Positions 43,336 through 53,200 of a stretch of 64,000 nucleotides of DNA are shown piece by piece. The DNA is from Bolinopsis microptera (taxonomy: Eukaryota > Ctenophora > Tentaculata > Lobata > Bolinopsidae): positions 434,001 through 498,000 of the forward strand of contig NC_087081.1 in the NCBI RefSeq assembly GCF_026151205.1, in the 5' to 3' direction. The notes under the pieces are model-generated. The model saw only the letters and a list, made by a program, of their open reading frames with translations. It was not told the origin of the DNA and did not search any database. The translations under genes were made by a program, and so were the position numbers. Each line of letters starts with the position of its first letter. Position 1 is the first letter of the stretch.

Positions 43336-46300
43336 GGATTGGAACGTTCAATGTTAGATCCCTAGTGAACAAAACAGTCGGAGTGTTAGAGCATCTTCAA
43401 GAAGTTGATTGTGACATCTGTTTTGTACAAGAAACCTTCTTTCGTGATGGAAACACAGCTAAGATAAAGGAGATCAAAGACCTTGGTTGGAATATACTCT
43501 CGGATCCAAGAAAACACAGAGGAGGAGGAGGTATAGCTATGCTATTTCGTGATGTGCTCCAGTTAAAGTGTAATAGTAAGGTCATGAAGTACAAATCCTT
43601 CCAAGTGATGGAATCACTGCTACAATCTCAACAAGATATTGTGAGACTTGTGAACTTGTATCGGCCTCCTTATACCAAGAAGGCTCGGTACACGGAGTGT
43701 GCCTTTCTAGAAGAATTCGAAGACTACCTTAAAGACCTCACCGTCAAACCTGGCTTCCCCATCATTGCTGGAGATTTCAACTTTCACATGGAAAAGCCTG
43801 AAGAACACTACCCAAAGAAGCTCTACCAACTCCTGGAGGAGTATGATCTATACCAACACGTTCCCCTTGAACCAACCCATGACCAAGGTGGAACCCTAGA
43901 TCTTGTAGTGACTAACCGATCCTTCAAGGAAAAACTGACTTCATTCGAAATCTGTCCCTCTAGAACCAAATCTGACCACTTCCTTGTCCTCTTCGATGCA
44001 GACATCAAGACAAAGACCAAAGAAGACGCAAAATTCATGAACTACAGAAACTTTAATTTAATTGATACAGAACAGTTTAAAGAAGATATTTTAATTTCAA
44101 AACTGACAAACTTCCCTAAAGACATGTCTCCGAATGATGCTGTTGTCCTTTACAACACCGTGCTCACTCAGTTAATGGATAAACACTGTCCTTACATAAA
44201 AAAGAAGATTACTAAGAAGCCAATGCCTTGGTTAGACCTGGAACTTCGTATTCTCAGGCGAAAGAGAAGAACTGCTGAACGTGCGTGGAGAAAAGATAAA
44301 GTTGATGATATAGACAGTGCAAGATCTGAGTACCTGAGATCGGATTATGTTAAGCTAAGAGATGAGTTTTCCCGACTAGAGTTTGTCAAAAGATGCGCTC
44401 ACCACAAAACCTCTCTTAGGTCCTCTTCAGGGGATACTAAAGCGTTGTACAAAAAAGTCAACAGGCTTTTAGGAAATGACACCCAAAACCTTCCAAACTA
44501 CAAGGATCCTGTGAAACTGTCAGAAGATTTCAAAGATTTCTTCGCTGAAAAGGTTGCAACCATCAGACAAGCCATTGAGAAGGAAGGAAAAGACAAAGAC
44601 AAAGACAAAGACAAAGACAAAGACAAAGACAAAGACAAAGACAAAGACAAAGACAAAAGCAAAGATATAAACAAAGACAAAGACAAAGATGTAAACAAAG
44701 ACAAAGACAAAGACAAAGACAAAGACAAAGACAAAGACAAAGACAAAGACAAAGACAAAGACAAAGACAAAGACAAAGACAAAGACAAAGACAAAGACAA
44801 AGACAAAGACAAAGACAAAGACAAAGACAAAGACAAAGATCCTGTTCTTGATAAAGACTGCATCTTTGATAATTTCTCTGAGATAACAGCTGATGAACTT
44901 AAAGACCTGGTATCAAAGATGTCCAACAAGTTCTGCTGCTTGGATCCGATCCCAGCATTTCTCTTAAAAAACTGTGTCGATGAACTAACACCTTTTTTAC
45001 TTCATGTATTGAACTCATCCTTGAAGACTGGAGTCTTTCCCTCAGATATGAAGAAAGCAGTCATCAAACCGACTTTGAAGAAGGAAAATGCTGATGTTGA
45101 TATTCTCAGTAACTATCGACCAGTGTCTAACCTTTCTGCCTTCTCTAAGATCCTAGAGAGAATTGTACTAAACCAGCTTAATGTCCATCTAACGAACCAT
45201 AGCCTTTACTCAAAAGTCCAATCTGGATATCGCCCTAATCATAGCTGTGAAACATTACTTGTTAGAATGTGTGATGATCTAAACAAAGAAATTGAAGCTG
45301 GGAATGTTGTTATAGTTGTACTTCTCGACTTAAGTGCAGCATTTGATACCATTGACCACACAGTCTTATTGGAAAAGCTTATGAAGGACTATGGAATTAC
45401 TGGAAGTGCACTGCAATGGATAAAGTCCTACCTTGAGAAAAGACACTTCTGTGTTAAGATTGATGATACTCTTTCATCTTTCTTGGAGCTGCTGTTTGGA
45501 GTTCCCCAGGGATCACTCTTGGGGCCTATTCTTTTCATCCTTTATATCAAAGCTCTCCAGAAAATTGCGGCCAAATATGGTCTTGATATACAGCTCTATG
45601 CAGATGATTCTCAACTGTACATCTCATTTAAACCAAACCGTGTAGTACAGTTCATTGATGTCCAAGACAGAACAAACAAATGTCTTGCAGAGATAAAAGC
45701 ATGGATGGTGAACAACTACATGAAACTGAACGAAACAAAGACAGAACTACTGGTGTTAGGAAAGAGCCATGTTCTAAAAAAGTGTGAACTCAGTGTCAGA
45801 CTGCAATTTGGAAGCACTGAAATTCTGCCTACGGAGTGTAAAGGAGACAGCTGGAAGAGTCTGGGTGTCAAATTTGATGAAACTCTAAATATGGAAAGAC
45901 AGATCAATAATGTCAAAAGGAAATGCAGCTGGACAATGATGAATCTAAGAACCATTGGTCGTTACCTTGATGAAGGCATTAAATTGATGCTGGTGAAACA
46001 ACTGGTCATATCTAAATTAGACTACTGTAATTCTCTTTACATGAATCTACCCAAGACCAGATTGAACAAACTTAGATCAACCCTTAATGGGGCAGTTCGT
46101 TTCATCTATAACATAGAAGAGAGGACCACGGACTTGGTTCCCTTCTATAAGAAGGCCCACATACTCCCTATAGACCAACGAATCTTCTTTAAAGTTTGTC
46201 TTTTAACCCACAAATCAGTTCACGGTACTGCACCTGATTACCTCAAAGCACTACTGGATGTGGATGTAGTGGATAAAGAACTCTCAAACACCATGACCAT

Positions 46301-46493
46301 GACCAGGTCGAAGAGACCTGATGACCATCTCATGCTCAAGGTACCAAAGAATAAAAGATCCAAAGTTGATGACAGACGTTTCTCAAGCCATGCACCGATT
46401 GCATGGAACTCTCTTCCCCTGATGTTGAGATGTATCACTGATACCAACTGTTTCAAGCGAATGTTAAAGAATCATTTATATAATCAGTTCTGA
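43272..46493 (+). CDS. LINE D ORF2: APE endonuclease and reverse transcriptase
   Basis: The frame is open from 43272 (just after TGA at 43269-43271) to the stop at 46491-46493, in the -1 frame of ORF1. No ATG occurs before the endonuclease core: the first Met lies in GGGGIAMLF, past the catalytic Glu. From the slip site at 43284 there are 1,069 codons. Motifs are GTFNVRSL, FVQETFF (catalytic Glu), LYRPPYT, GDFNFHME, TLDLVVTN and KSDHFLVL (endonuclease); a Lys-Asp repeat; then DLSAAFDTIDH, GVPQGSLLGPILF, LYADDSQLY (RT); and LDYCNSLYMNLPK and APIAWNSLP near the end. All key residues are present. Confidence 0.88.
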   Translation, partial: ECKKLVHTEDKGDQTTPRKSLRIGTFNVRSLVNKTVGVLEHLQEVDCDICFVQETFFRDGNTAKIKEIKDLGWNILSDPRKHRGGGGIAMLFRDVLQLKCNSKVMKYKSFQVMESLLQSQQDIVRLVNLYRPPYTKKARYTECAFLEEFEDYLKDLTVKPGFPIIAGDFNFHMEKPEEHYPKKLYQLLEEYDLYQHVPLEPTHDQGGTLDLVVTNRSFKEKLTSFEICPSRTKSDHFLVLFDADIKTKTKEDAKFMNYRNFNLIDTEQFKEDILISKLTNFPKDMSPNDAVVLYNTVLTQLMDKHCPYIKKKITKKPMPWLDLELRILRRKRRTAERAWRKDKVDDIDSARSEYLRSDYVKLRDEFSRLEFVKRCAHHKTSLRSSSGDTKALYKKVNRLLGNDTQNLPNYKDPVKLSEDFKDFFAEKVATIRQAIEKEGKDKDKDKDKDKDKDKDKDKDKDKSKDINKDKDKDVNKDKDKDKDKDKDKDKDKDKDKDKDKDKDKDKDKDKDKDKDKDKDKDKDPVLDKDCIFDNFSEITADELKDLVSKMSNKFCCLDPIPAFLLKNCVDELTPFLLHVLNSSLKTGVFPSDMKKAVIKPTLKKENADVDILSNYRPVSNLSAFSKILERIVLNQLNVHLTNHSLYSKVQSGYRPNHSCETLLVRMCDDLNKEIEAGNVVIVVLLDLSAAFDTIDHTVLLEKLMKDYGITGSALQWIKSYLEKRHFCVKIDDTLSSFLELLFGVPQGSLLGPILFILYIKALQKIAAKYGLDIQLYADDSQLYISFKPNRVVQFIDVQDRTNKCLAEIKAWMVNNYMKLNETKTELLVLGKSHVLKKCELSVRLQFGSTEILPTECKGDSWKSLGVKFDETLNMERQINNVKRKCSWTMMNLRTIGRYLDEGIKLMLVKQLVISKLDYCNSLYMNLPKTRLNKLRSTLNGAVRFIYNIEERTTDLVPFYKKAHILPIDQRIFFKVCLLTHKSVHGTAPDYLKALLDVDVVDKELSNTMTMTRSKRPDDHLMLKVPKNKRSKVDDRRFSSHAPIAWNSLPLMLRCITDTNCFKRMLKNHLYNQF
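43278..43284 (+). promoter_or_regulatory. Candidate -1 ribosomal frameshift site A AAA AAC
   Basis: In the ORF1 frame the codons read GCA AAA AAC TGG, giving the X XXY YYZ heptamer A_AAA_AAC in the correct register. A -1 slip continues as CTG GTA CAT, exactly the open ORF2 frame, which first opens only six bases upstream of the heptamer. This would produce an ORF1-ORF2 fusion of about 1,473 residues. No downstream stem or pseudoknot could be established by eye. Confidence 0.75.
44590..44840 (+). repeat. Hexanucleotide (AAAGAC)n coding for Lys-Asp repeat
   Basis: About 250 bases of AAAGAC, with two short interruptions (AGCAAAGATATAAAC and GATGTAAAC), encode about 40 Lys-Asp dipeptides. The run lies between endonuclease and RT of LINE D ORF2 and keeps the frame. 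The reverse strand gives a meaningless Ser-Leu ORF. Confidence 0.95.
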
Positions 46494-47457
46494 TGTTTTT
46501 CTTTCCATTGTCTTCACTTTGCAAGACACATTGGCTTTTATTTTTTACCGCACTCCATTTTATGCCTTGATCTCTTACTTACTTGGATCTGATTCTTTCT
46601 TGATTGATTATGTCACTGTACTAACCTTTATTATACCTACATGTACTGTATGGTTTCTGCTTCTATTTAGTTTAGTGTGGTTTACAATAAAAGATGTTTT
46701 AATTTTGTCTTTGCCTTATGCTGAGTTATACTTTAGTTCACTTTTTACACATTTGCTCACATCACTCACAGTCAGCCGCTCTGACATGGTTAACCACCTT
46801 CCTTGTGTTGTTGGTTAATCATATGAGCGGGATATAAATACCTCATTTCATTTCATTTCATTTCAAAGTTGAAAAAAGGCCCAAATTTGATGGAATTTAG
46901 ACTTACCTTGCAGATTTGAAAAAAATTATTTTTTCTCAAACAAACCCCATTTTGAACATCTTTCTTGGCTCTCAATGTCGTGGCCTGGTGCCATGAGGTT
47001 ATGGGGTACTAAAAAGTGGTCTGTTTTGGAAATATCATCAAAAAATGCTATTTTTCTGGAATTTTACTGGTATTTTCTGACAATTTCAGAAATTTCTGGC
47101 ATTCGCGCCCAATTTTCTGGTTTCAATTTGACATAACTTTGGCTACGATCAATATTTTTTCATAATTCAAAAACTAAAATGATCAATAGCCTCAGGACTA
47201 TCAATTTAAAAACATTCTAAACACATTCAACGATTATCTTTAGCAAAAACTCGAATTGGATGCCTCTAGACCTACATTTCAGCCATGAAAAATTTCTATG
47301 GAATGAGCCAACAAAATTTTTCTGTGACTTATAAAGGACCAAAATTTGTTTAAAAATCAATATTCAACTGATTTGAAATAAAAAATAATGTTTGAAATGA
47401 TCTAAATTGATCACTGATGGTCTAGTATAGCATGACCCCCTATTCTGGCCCACTGTG

Positions 47458-47764
47458 TGGAAGGTGTACTAGGAGTAAACTTCTTCTTGTTAGGTCTCCT
47501 GAACAATGCATGAATACTGTAACCAGCCATCGTATGGGCTGCTGAGTCACTAGCCTCTCTTGCTAGCGCTTTTGTTAACGCTGGTGCTGACGTCTTGATC
47601 TGATCATCGTTGATTAAAGCTGCTTTGATCCGTTCAGATTTCAGTCCACAAATAAAACGATCACGTACCATCCTATCATAGGAATCACCAAACTGACACT
47701 TTGAAGCCGATATCTTCACCCTAGGCATAAACAAAGTTATAGTCTCTGACGTCTCCTGTCTCAA
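47458..47764 (-). pseudogene. Gag N-terminal part, copy B
   Basis: Matches the capsid-end portion of gag in copy A (RVKISASKCQFGDSYDRMVR wording) and is separated from its knuckle region by the 41482-47457 insertion. An in-frame TAG lies just upstream at about 47765, as in copy A. Confidence 0.75.
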
Positions 47765-48145
47765 CTAAGCAAGCTTGTACGATTCACTGATCGCGGAAGT
47801 AGTGGGAGCCAGGTTGTTGATGAGTTCAGTCTTCAAATCCTTGTACGATTTGGTAGTTGGTAACGCTGGAGCAATATACGATTTCAACAGTCTGTAACTA
47901 TCTGATCCTGATTATGGTTGATGGGCTAGACAGTGAAACACGCAAATGTAGTGTATACTTCGTAAGATTACATCATTAGCTACAATGGAATTAAGTTGGT
48001 TAGTTTAATTAGTACTAAACAAACGAAGATCTAAAATGCCTCAAAAAATCGAGAATCAAATAACCTAAATAAAATACACGTGGTAAATGGAAATGAACTA
48101 CACAAAAATATATGTCTTCAAAAAACGAATTAAAAACTAAGAACC

Positions 48146-48743
48146 TTATCTTTCAACTTTGCATCTATTTAAACCCAAGCAATTAGTTCTATACTTCTCA
48201 ATATACCTAAATTCCTCCCTATTTAATCCCCTGGGGTTACATTCTTTCAAAATGGCAAATTTATAGTTGTCAATAGTAAAAATGTCACTGTGATGTTCAT
48301 AGGCATGAATCGAAAGGGCTGATTTATTACGATCCTCTACTTTAAAACAAGCTCTGTGTCCATTGACACGTTTATGAAGGTTTTGCATTGTTTGCCCGAA
48401 ATAAGTGTCTTCTACAACTATCTCATAACCTTCTTCCTTTATTAGATTACTCATTACAAAGCTTACATTGGGCCACATAAATAACATTTTTAGATTTACA
48501 ATTATATCTGATAGGAACTACTAGCTTCTGTCCATTAACTACAAATTCTTCCCCTGCACTACACATATGCCTGCATGTTCGGCATCTTGGTGCATTGCAT
48601 TTCTGAGTCCACTCTGAATTATTTTCTGCCGGTGTTCTGCAGATAGCACTGTTTCTCAGTACTCTTTTCTTTTTTTTTGACTTATCTTTAATACTCTTTG
48701 TATAAACATCAAAAGACTGCAACTGCGTAAAACATGAAAACAT
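48146..48743 (-). pseudogene. GIY-YIG endonuclease, copy B, frameshifted
   Basis: Same protein as 37265-37897, split into two frames near 48450 by seven extra bases relative to copy A (ATTAC-TC-ATTAC on the plus strand). It has lost part of the basic N-terminal stretch through a deletion. The catalytic wording (YFGQTMQNLHKRVNGH) is retained in the downstream part. Confidence 0.8.
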
Positions 48744-49029
48744 TGCATTAATCTCTTAAGACTAATCCGTGTATAATTGATCGGATCTGCTCATTAATGA
48801 TTGATCCTAAGTTAAACACTTCAATCGATCTTTTAGTTATTTCTAATTGAAGGGACTAATAGCTATTAGCGCCTATATATGAGTAATTGTATTGCGCAAG
48901 CGATTTTCAATCAAGCGTACTGAAAATCGAGTCTAAAATCTATTATCTACAGTTTGTGAACAAAAACACAGAAACATGTTCTAAGAATCAATTAGTAGAG
49001 ATAGTCTGGACTGATTTTTGAGATAAGCC

Positions 49030-50055
49030 TTTACCTCCCCCTGAGTCTCCCCTATGAGGTCCCTTAGATTTACCTCCCACTGAGTCCCCCCTATGAGGTC
49101 CCTTAGCTTTACCTCCCCATATGTCCCCCCTATAAGGTCCCTTAGCTTTACCTCCCCCTGAGTCCCCCCTATAAGGTCCCTTAGCTTTACCTCCCCCTGA
49201 GTCCCCCCTATAAGGTCCCTTAGCTTTACCTCCCCCTGAGTCCCCCCTATGAGGTCCCTTAGCTTTACCTCCCCCTGAGTCCCCCCTATAAGGTCCCTTA
49301 GCTTTACCTCCCCCTGAGTCCCCCCTATGAGGTCCCTTAGCTTTACTTCCCCCTATGTCCCCCTTATGAGGTCCCTTAGCCTTACCTCCCCCTGAGTCCC
49401 CCCTATAAGGTCCCTTAGCTTTACCTCCCCCTCAGTCCCCCCTATGAGGTCCCTTAGCTTTACCTCCCCCTGAGTGCCCCCTACGAGGTCCCTTAGCTTT
49501 ACCTCCCCCTGGGTCCCCCCTATGAGGTCCCTTAGCTTTACCTCCCCCTGAGTCCCCCCTATAAGGTCCCTTAGCTTTACCTCCCCCTGAGTCCCCCCTA
49601 TAAGGTCCCTTAGCTTTACCTCCCCTGAGTCCCCCCTATGAGGTCCCTTAGCTTTATCTCTCCCTGGGTCCCCCCTATAAGGTCCCTTAGCTTTACCTCC
49701 CCCTGAGTCTCTGAGTCCCCCCTATAAGGTCCCTTAGCTTTACCTCCCCCTGAGTCCCCCCTATGAGGTCCCTTAGCTTTACCTCCCCCTGGGTCCCCCC
49801 TATAAGGTCCCTTAGCTTTATCTCCCCCTGAGTCCCCCCTATGAGGTCCCTTAGCTTTACCTCCCCCTGAGTCCCCCCTATGAGGTCCCTTAGCTTTACC
49901 TCCCCCTGAGTCCCCCCTATGAGGTCCCTTAGCTTTACCTCCCCCTGGGTCCCCCCTATGAGGTCCCTTAGCTTTACCTCCCCCTGGGTCCCCCCTATGA
50001 GGTCCCTTAGCTTTACCTCCCCCTATGTCCCCCCTATGAGGTCCCTTAGCTTAGA
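49030..50055 (-). repeat. 39-bp minisatellite, copy B, about 26 units
   Basis: An expanded version of the array at 38187-38434 with point variants (CCCCATATGTCC, CCCTGGGTCC, GAGTGCCCCC). It ends at 50055, less than 80 bases before the first visible exon of the serine protease. Several units have 38 or extra bases, so no frame is open throughout. Confidence 0.95.
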
Positions 50056-50132
50056 GGTGCACATTTGGGACATCAGTTTTCTTTGACATGACCAAATTAT
50101 CTATTAAAGTATTAACTCAATATATCAATCAG

Positions 50133-50237
50133 TTGCGCATGGGGGGTACCAAGACCTGTGGAATGTCCCTCCTTTCTGAAGAATGGGCGGTGACAGCAGC
50201 TCATTGTTTGGAGACTTTTTCAACTAGTGGAATTGAG
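50133..50237 (+). CDS. Protease exon 1 of those visible (His57)
   Basis: Acceptor AATCAG before 50133, donor GAG|GTAATG at 50238, phase 0 at both ends. Encodes the strand with CGMSLLSEEWAVTAAHC: the usual Cys42-Cys58 pair and catalytic His. Gly44 of the common CGGS is Met here. The acceptor is weak in pyrimidines, so the exact start is the least certain boundary. Confidence 0.75.
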
Positions 50238-53200
50238 GTAATGCAATATCTTGTTTTTATTGGAACATATCATGCAGCTTTCTAATGTCACCCATTAGCG
50301 AGAGGTGTAAACAACAATTTAACTAGACAACTCGTACCAGCGTGCTTGTTTCCACCTTTCCCTTTCCCTCCATTAATGAACACCAATTTCAAACTATTAT
50401 ACCATTTACTTATTAACTTCAATTAGGTCAACGCTGGTCTGTTCGATTATCGAACCGATTCAGATGGCACCTTTTCGCATGGCACCATTCAGACAAGAGA
50501 AGCCGAAATGACTTTTCTTCATCCTCTCTATGGAAAATTTACTGGTACTAATGTGAGTACAATACTTGAATTCTAAATATGCTCATTTTAAAAGACAGCT
50601 TTTTGCTAACTCTCAAGCTAACTTTTGTCTTGGTTATCATGTTAACTATTTACCATAATTATGATGTCGATTGAAGAGGAGGGACAATGAATTCATGTCA
50701 AATGATTTCGAAATTACAATTTGTTACCACCCCACTTTTTAAATCTTGTTGCTTTCAGAACGATGTTGCTTTGGTTAAATTTGCACAGCCATTTGAATTT
50801 AATGAAAATGTAACGAAGATTGACATTGATGACAAAATTCCAAGTACAGGCGAAAGAGTAACAATGGCCGGTAAGAATGAATATGTATAGTATTTCAAAA
50901 AGTATATTATAGTACTTACAAACCAACTTTTTTTTAAAATTAAAGGGAGGCTGGACCTTAATGGCCCACGTAAGAGGATGCTCTGTCCGCCACTGTGGTA
51001 TGGCAGCCCGGCCCTGATGGAGGTTGCCGGCGCGGAGTTATCCATGTGGAGATAATGGATGTGAGTGGAAAATGATATGGATGGGGGCCGGGGGATGAGT
51101 AGACGCTTTGCTTTAGTGCCAAAGACAAAATGAGAGTATGCCCTAAGTCATTCTGGTCTGGTCTACTGTCTAGTTCCCCAGGCACGATTAGTCGCATGGT
51201 GCAATTTGCGAAGTTGACAATAGTGGTAATATGTTGGTTTTCAAAAATGTCGTTGACGTGGAAGTAATTATCCTGAAAGTATTACCCTCCTATTTGTGTA
51301 ATATTAATAATTATTATTATTATTATATAATATTATGGACACGTTTTTTTTAAGTGTGGAGAGTTGCTGATTTCACCTTTTTCAAAGTAGAGTGCACAAA
51401 ATGAGGAAAAAGTCGCAGTGCTTTTTAAAGTGCAACCATAAATTTGTACATAAGATGAAGTGAAAATATTCAGCAGTTGTGATTTGAAAAAACGAAGTGC
51501 CAGGCTCAAGCAGAATATGACTTATGAGCAATTAAACTGAGTGCCAAAAATCAGCAAACCATTTTAACCTCCAATCGACTAATTCCATTGATTTCGCCAT
51601 ATTTTGCTCAAATATTATATTGTTCACATTACACTAGTAGATTGGAGTGAGTAACTGTTTTCAGCATTTTAGTCATTATTAGCAATTCCAGTAAGTGACA
51701 GAAGTCAGTAAAAAGTCATTTTTATATCTGAATACGACTGCTCTATTGATGGTTCTTGTCAAAATATTAAAAAGATCAAGGCATAACTGTGTTTTTTTCT
51801 GGATAAGACAATGATTGGTTGTGTCTTTAAACTAACTCCTACATGTTTATGTGCCAGCCATCAGCAAAAAGTCACACATGTATCAGCTTGAAATTTAATT
51901 TTTTCTAATTGATGAAATAAGTATCGAAATTTCAGTTCTCTTGTTCAGTCACCATATTGACTTTTAGATTGAAGGTGCCATTAATCAGTCAAAAGAAGGC
52001 TTGAACTTTGTACTGCTTACACTCAATTATGTCCCGAGTGCCCAAATTCAGCATATCAGTCATATAGATAAATGATGTAAAAAGACAAAAATTGTCTATT
52101 TCTTGATCCATGGGTGTACTAGTGTTAGTTTAAGCATCTATTTCGAAAAGTAATGTGTTCATAAAGGGGTCAAAAACAGATAATAATATAAGAGTGCCAC
52201 TAATCAGGTAGTGACTTCTGCAGCCAACATGGGAATTACCAATTATTATAAGTCAATATCAGCATTATTAATCATGATCTCAAACCACCGAATTGTTTAT
52301 GTTGCAGATACGAATCTTAGTTTAGTTACATCCTGAAAATTTGAACAGCATATGTGTCCTGAAAATCAGTAAAAAGTGACTTATTTGACAGAAATAGTCA
52401 TTCTTACTGCTAAACGGCACTCTTTTTAGTTCAGAATATTGTTTGAGGGAGCGGTGTGCCTTTTTCGTTTAATGTGGCACAATTTTGTTGCACTGTGTGC
52501 CATTATTCAGCTTAAAATGACTTCTTTTTCTAGGCATATACCAATGGTAAAATACATAAAATTACTTTTTGCTGAATTAGAACACACAATATCGTTAGAT
52601 TTTGTAACTTGAATCATCTTGATGAACCTGCCTAGATGCTGTCAGACCACAATTGTATAGTGCCAATATTCAGCCAAGAGTCATTCCTTTTGAATTTTTA
52701 ATCGTGATGAATTTGACCTAAAAATGACTTTTTACTGAAAACTGACACACTCTTAATTTGAATTTCGAACAGAATGCTGTTGAGCAGACTTAATCTCGAA
52801 AGTATGATTGAAAAACATTATAATTTGTTGCTGTCTAACTACTGCAATGTAAAAAAATCAATTGTAATTTTGTGAGTGAATTTTTACTGAATACAGGCAC
52901 ACAATAGGTTTTTCCTAGGTTACATTAATACAGACCAACGTTTATTGAAAGTTGTTACAGTTCATTCACAAGCTGATCAAAAGTATGGGCCTTGTACAAC
53001 CCAATCAACCAACTAGAAATTTTTCTAAACAAATGACTTTTTGCTTATTTTGAGCACAGTTCAAGTATTCCTACCAAAATCCAAATATTCTTTGAATAAT
53101 TCTGAGAAATAATCTGAATTTTGAACAGAAAAGTCGCAAAATTCAGTTTTTTATGGGCGTTTTCAACATTATAGTCCAAAATGCTGAAAACTGGCACTGC

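Larger units (their letters stand above)
41880..46865 (+). mobile_element. LINE D, full length and apparently intact
   Basis: A two-ORF LINE with gag-type zinc knuckles in ORF1, APE endonuclease and RT in ORF2, and a 3' end of about five ATTTC units (46843-46864) preceded by GAGCGGGATATAAATA. Both ORFs are open with all catalytic motifs, so this is the copy in the window most likely to be, or to have recently been, active. The 5' limit is uncertain within 41860-42040. Confidence 0.8.
41482..47457. mobile_element. Transib/RAG-like TIR element carrying a nested LINE
   Basis: The ends are CACAGTGGGCCA in inverted orientation (41482-41493 and 47446-47457), flanked by a 5-bp duplication TGGAA (41477-41481 and 47458-47462). 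Copy A holds the empty site with a single TGGAA at 36605-36609, which proves insertion. CACAGTG ends with 5-bp duplications are the hallmark of the Transib/RAG superfamily. A second shared block, CATGCTATACTAGA, follows at offset 13 on the left and 23 on the right. No transposase is seen: about 400 bp (with a GACTGCCAA/TTGGCAGTC hairpin at about 41620-41655) and 590 bp flank the LINE, so the carrier is non-autonomous. Confidence 0.7.
39178..50055 (-). mobile_element. Decayed Ty3-type composite, copy B, interrupted
   Basis: Second copy of the unit at 32096-38434 in the same orientation, split by the 5,976-bp insertion 41482-47457. Without the insertion it is about 4.9 kb, of which about 1.0 kb is the expanded 39-bp minisatellite. 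Relative to copy A it has fewer gag repeats, an unbroken protease and many small indels, so the duplication is not very recent. Confidence 0.75.

Noticed and set aside
44498-44929. Minus-strand Ser-Leu repeat ORF
   Set aside because: Reverse-strand shadow of the (AAAGAC)n repeat in LINE D ORF2.
42073-46493. LINE D as coding cargo (transposase) of the CACAGTG element
   Set aside because: It has its own ATTTC tail and a standard LINE layout and contains no DNA transposase motif, so it is a nested insertion and not the element's own gene.
50945-51197. Minus-strand ORFs in protease intron 3 as an antisense gene
   Set aside because: Short, overlapping frames without motifs in a locally GC-richer patch.
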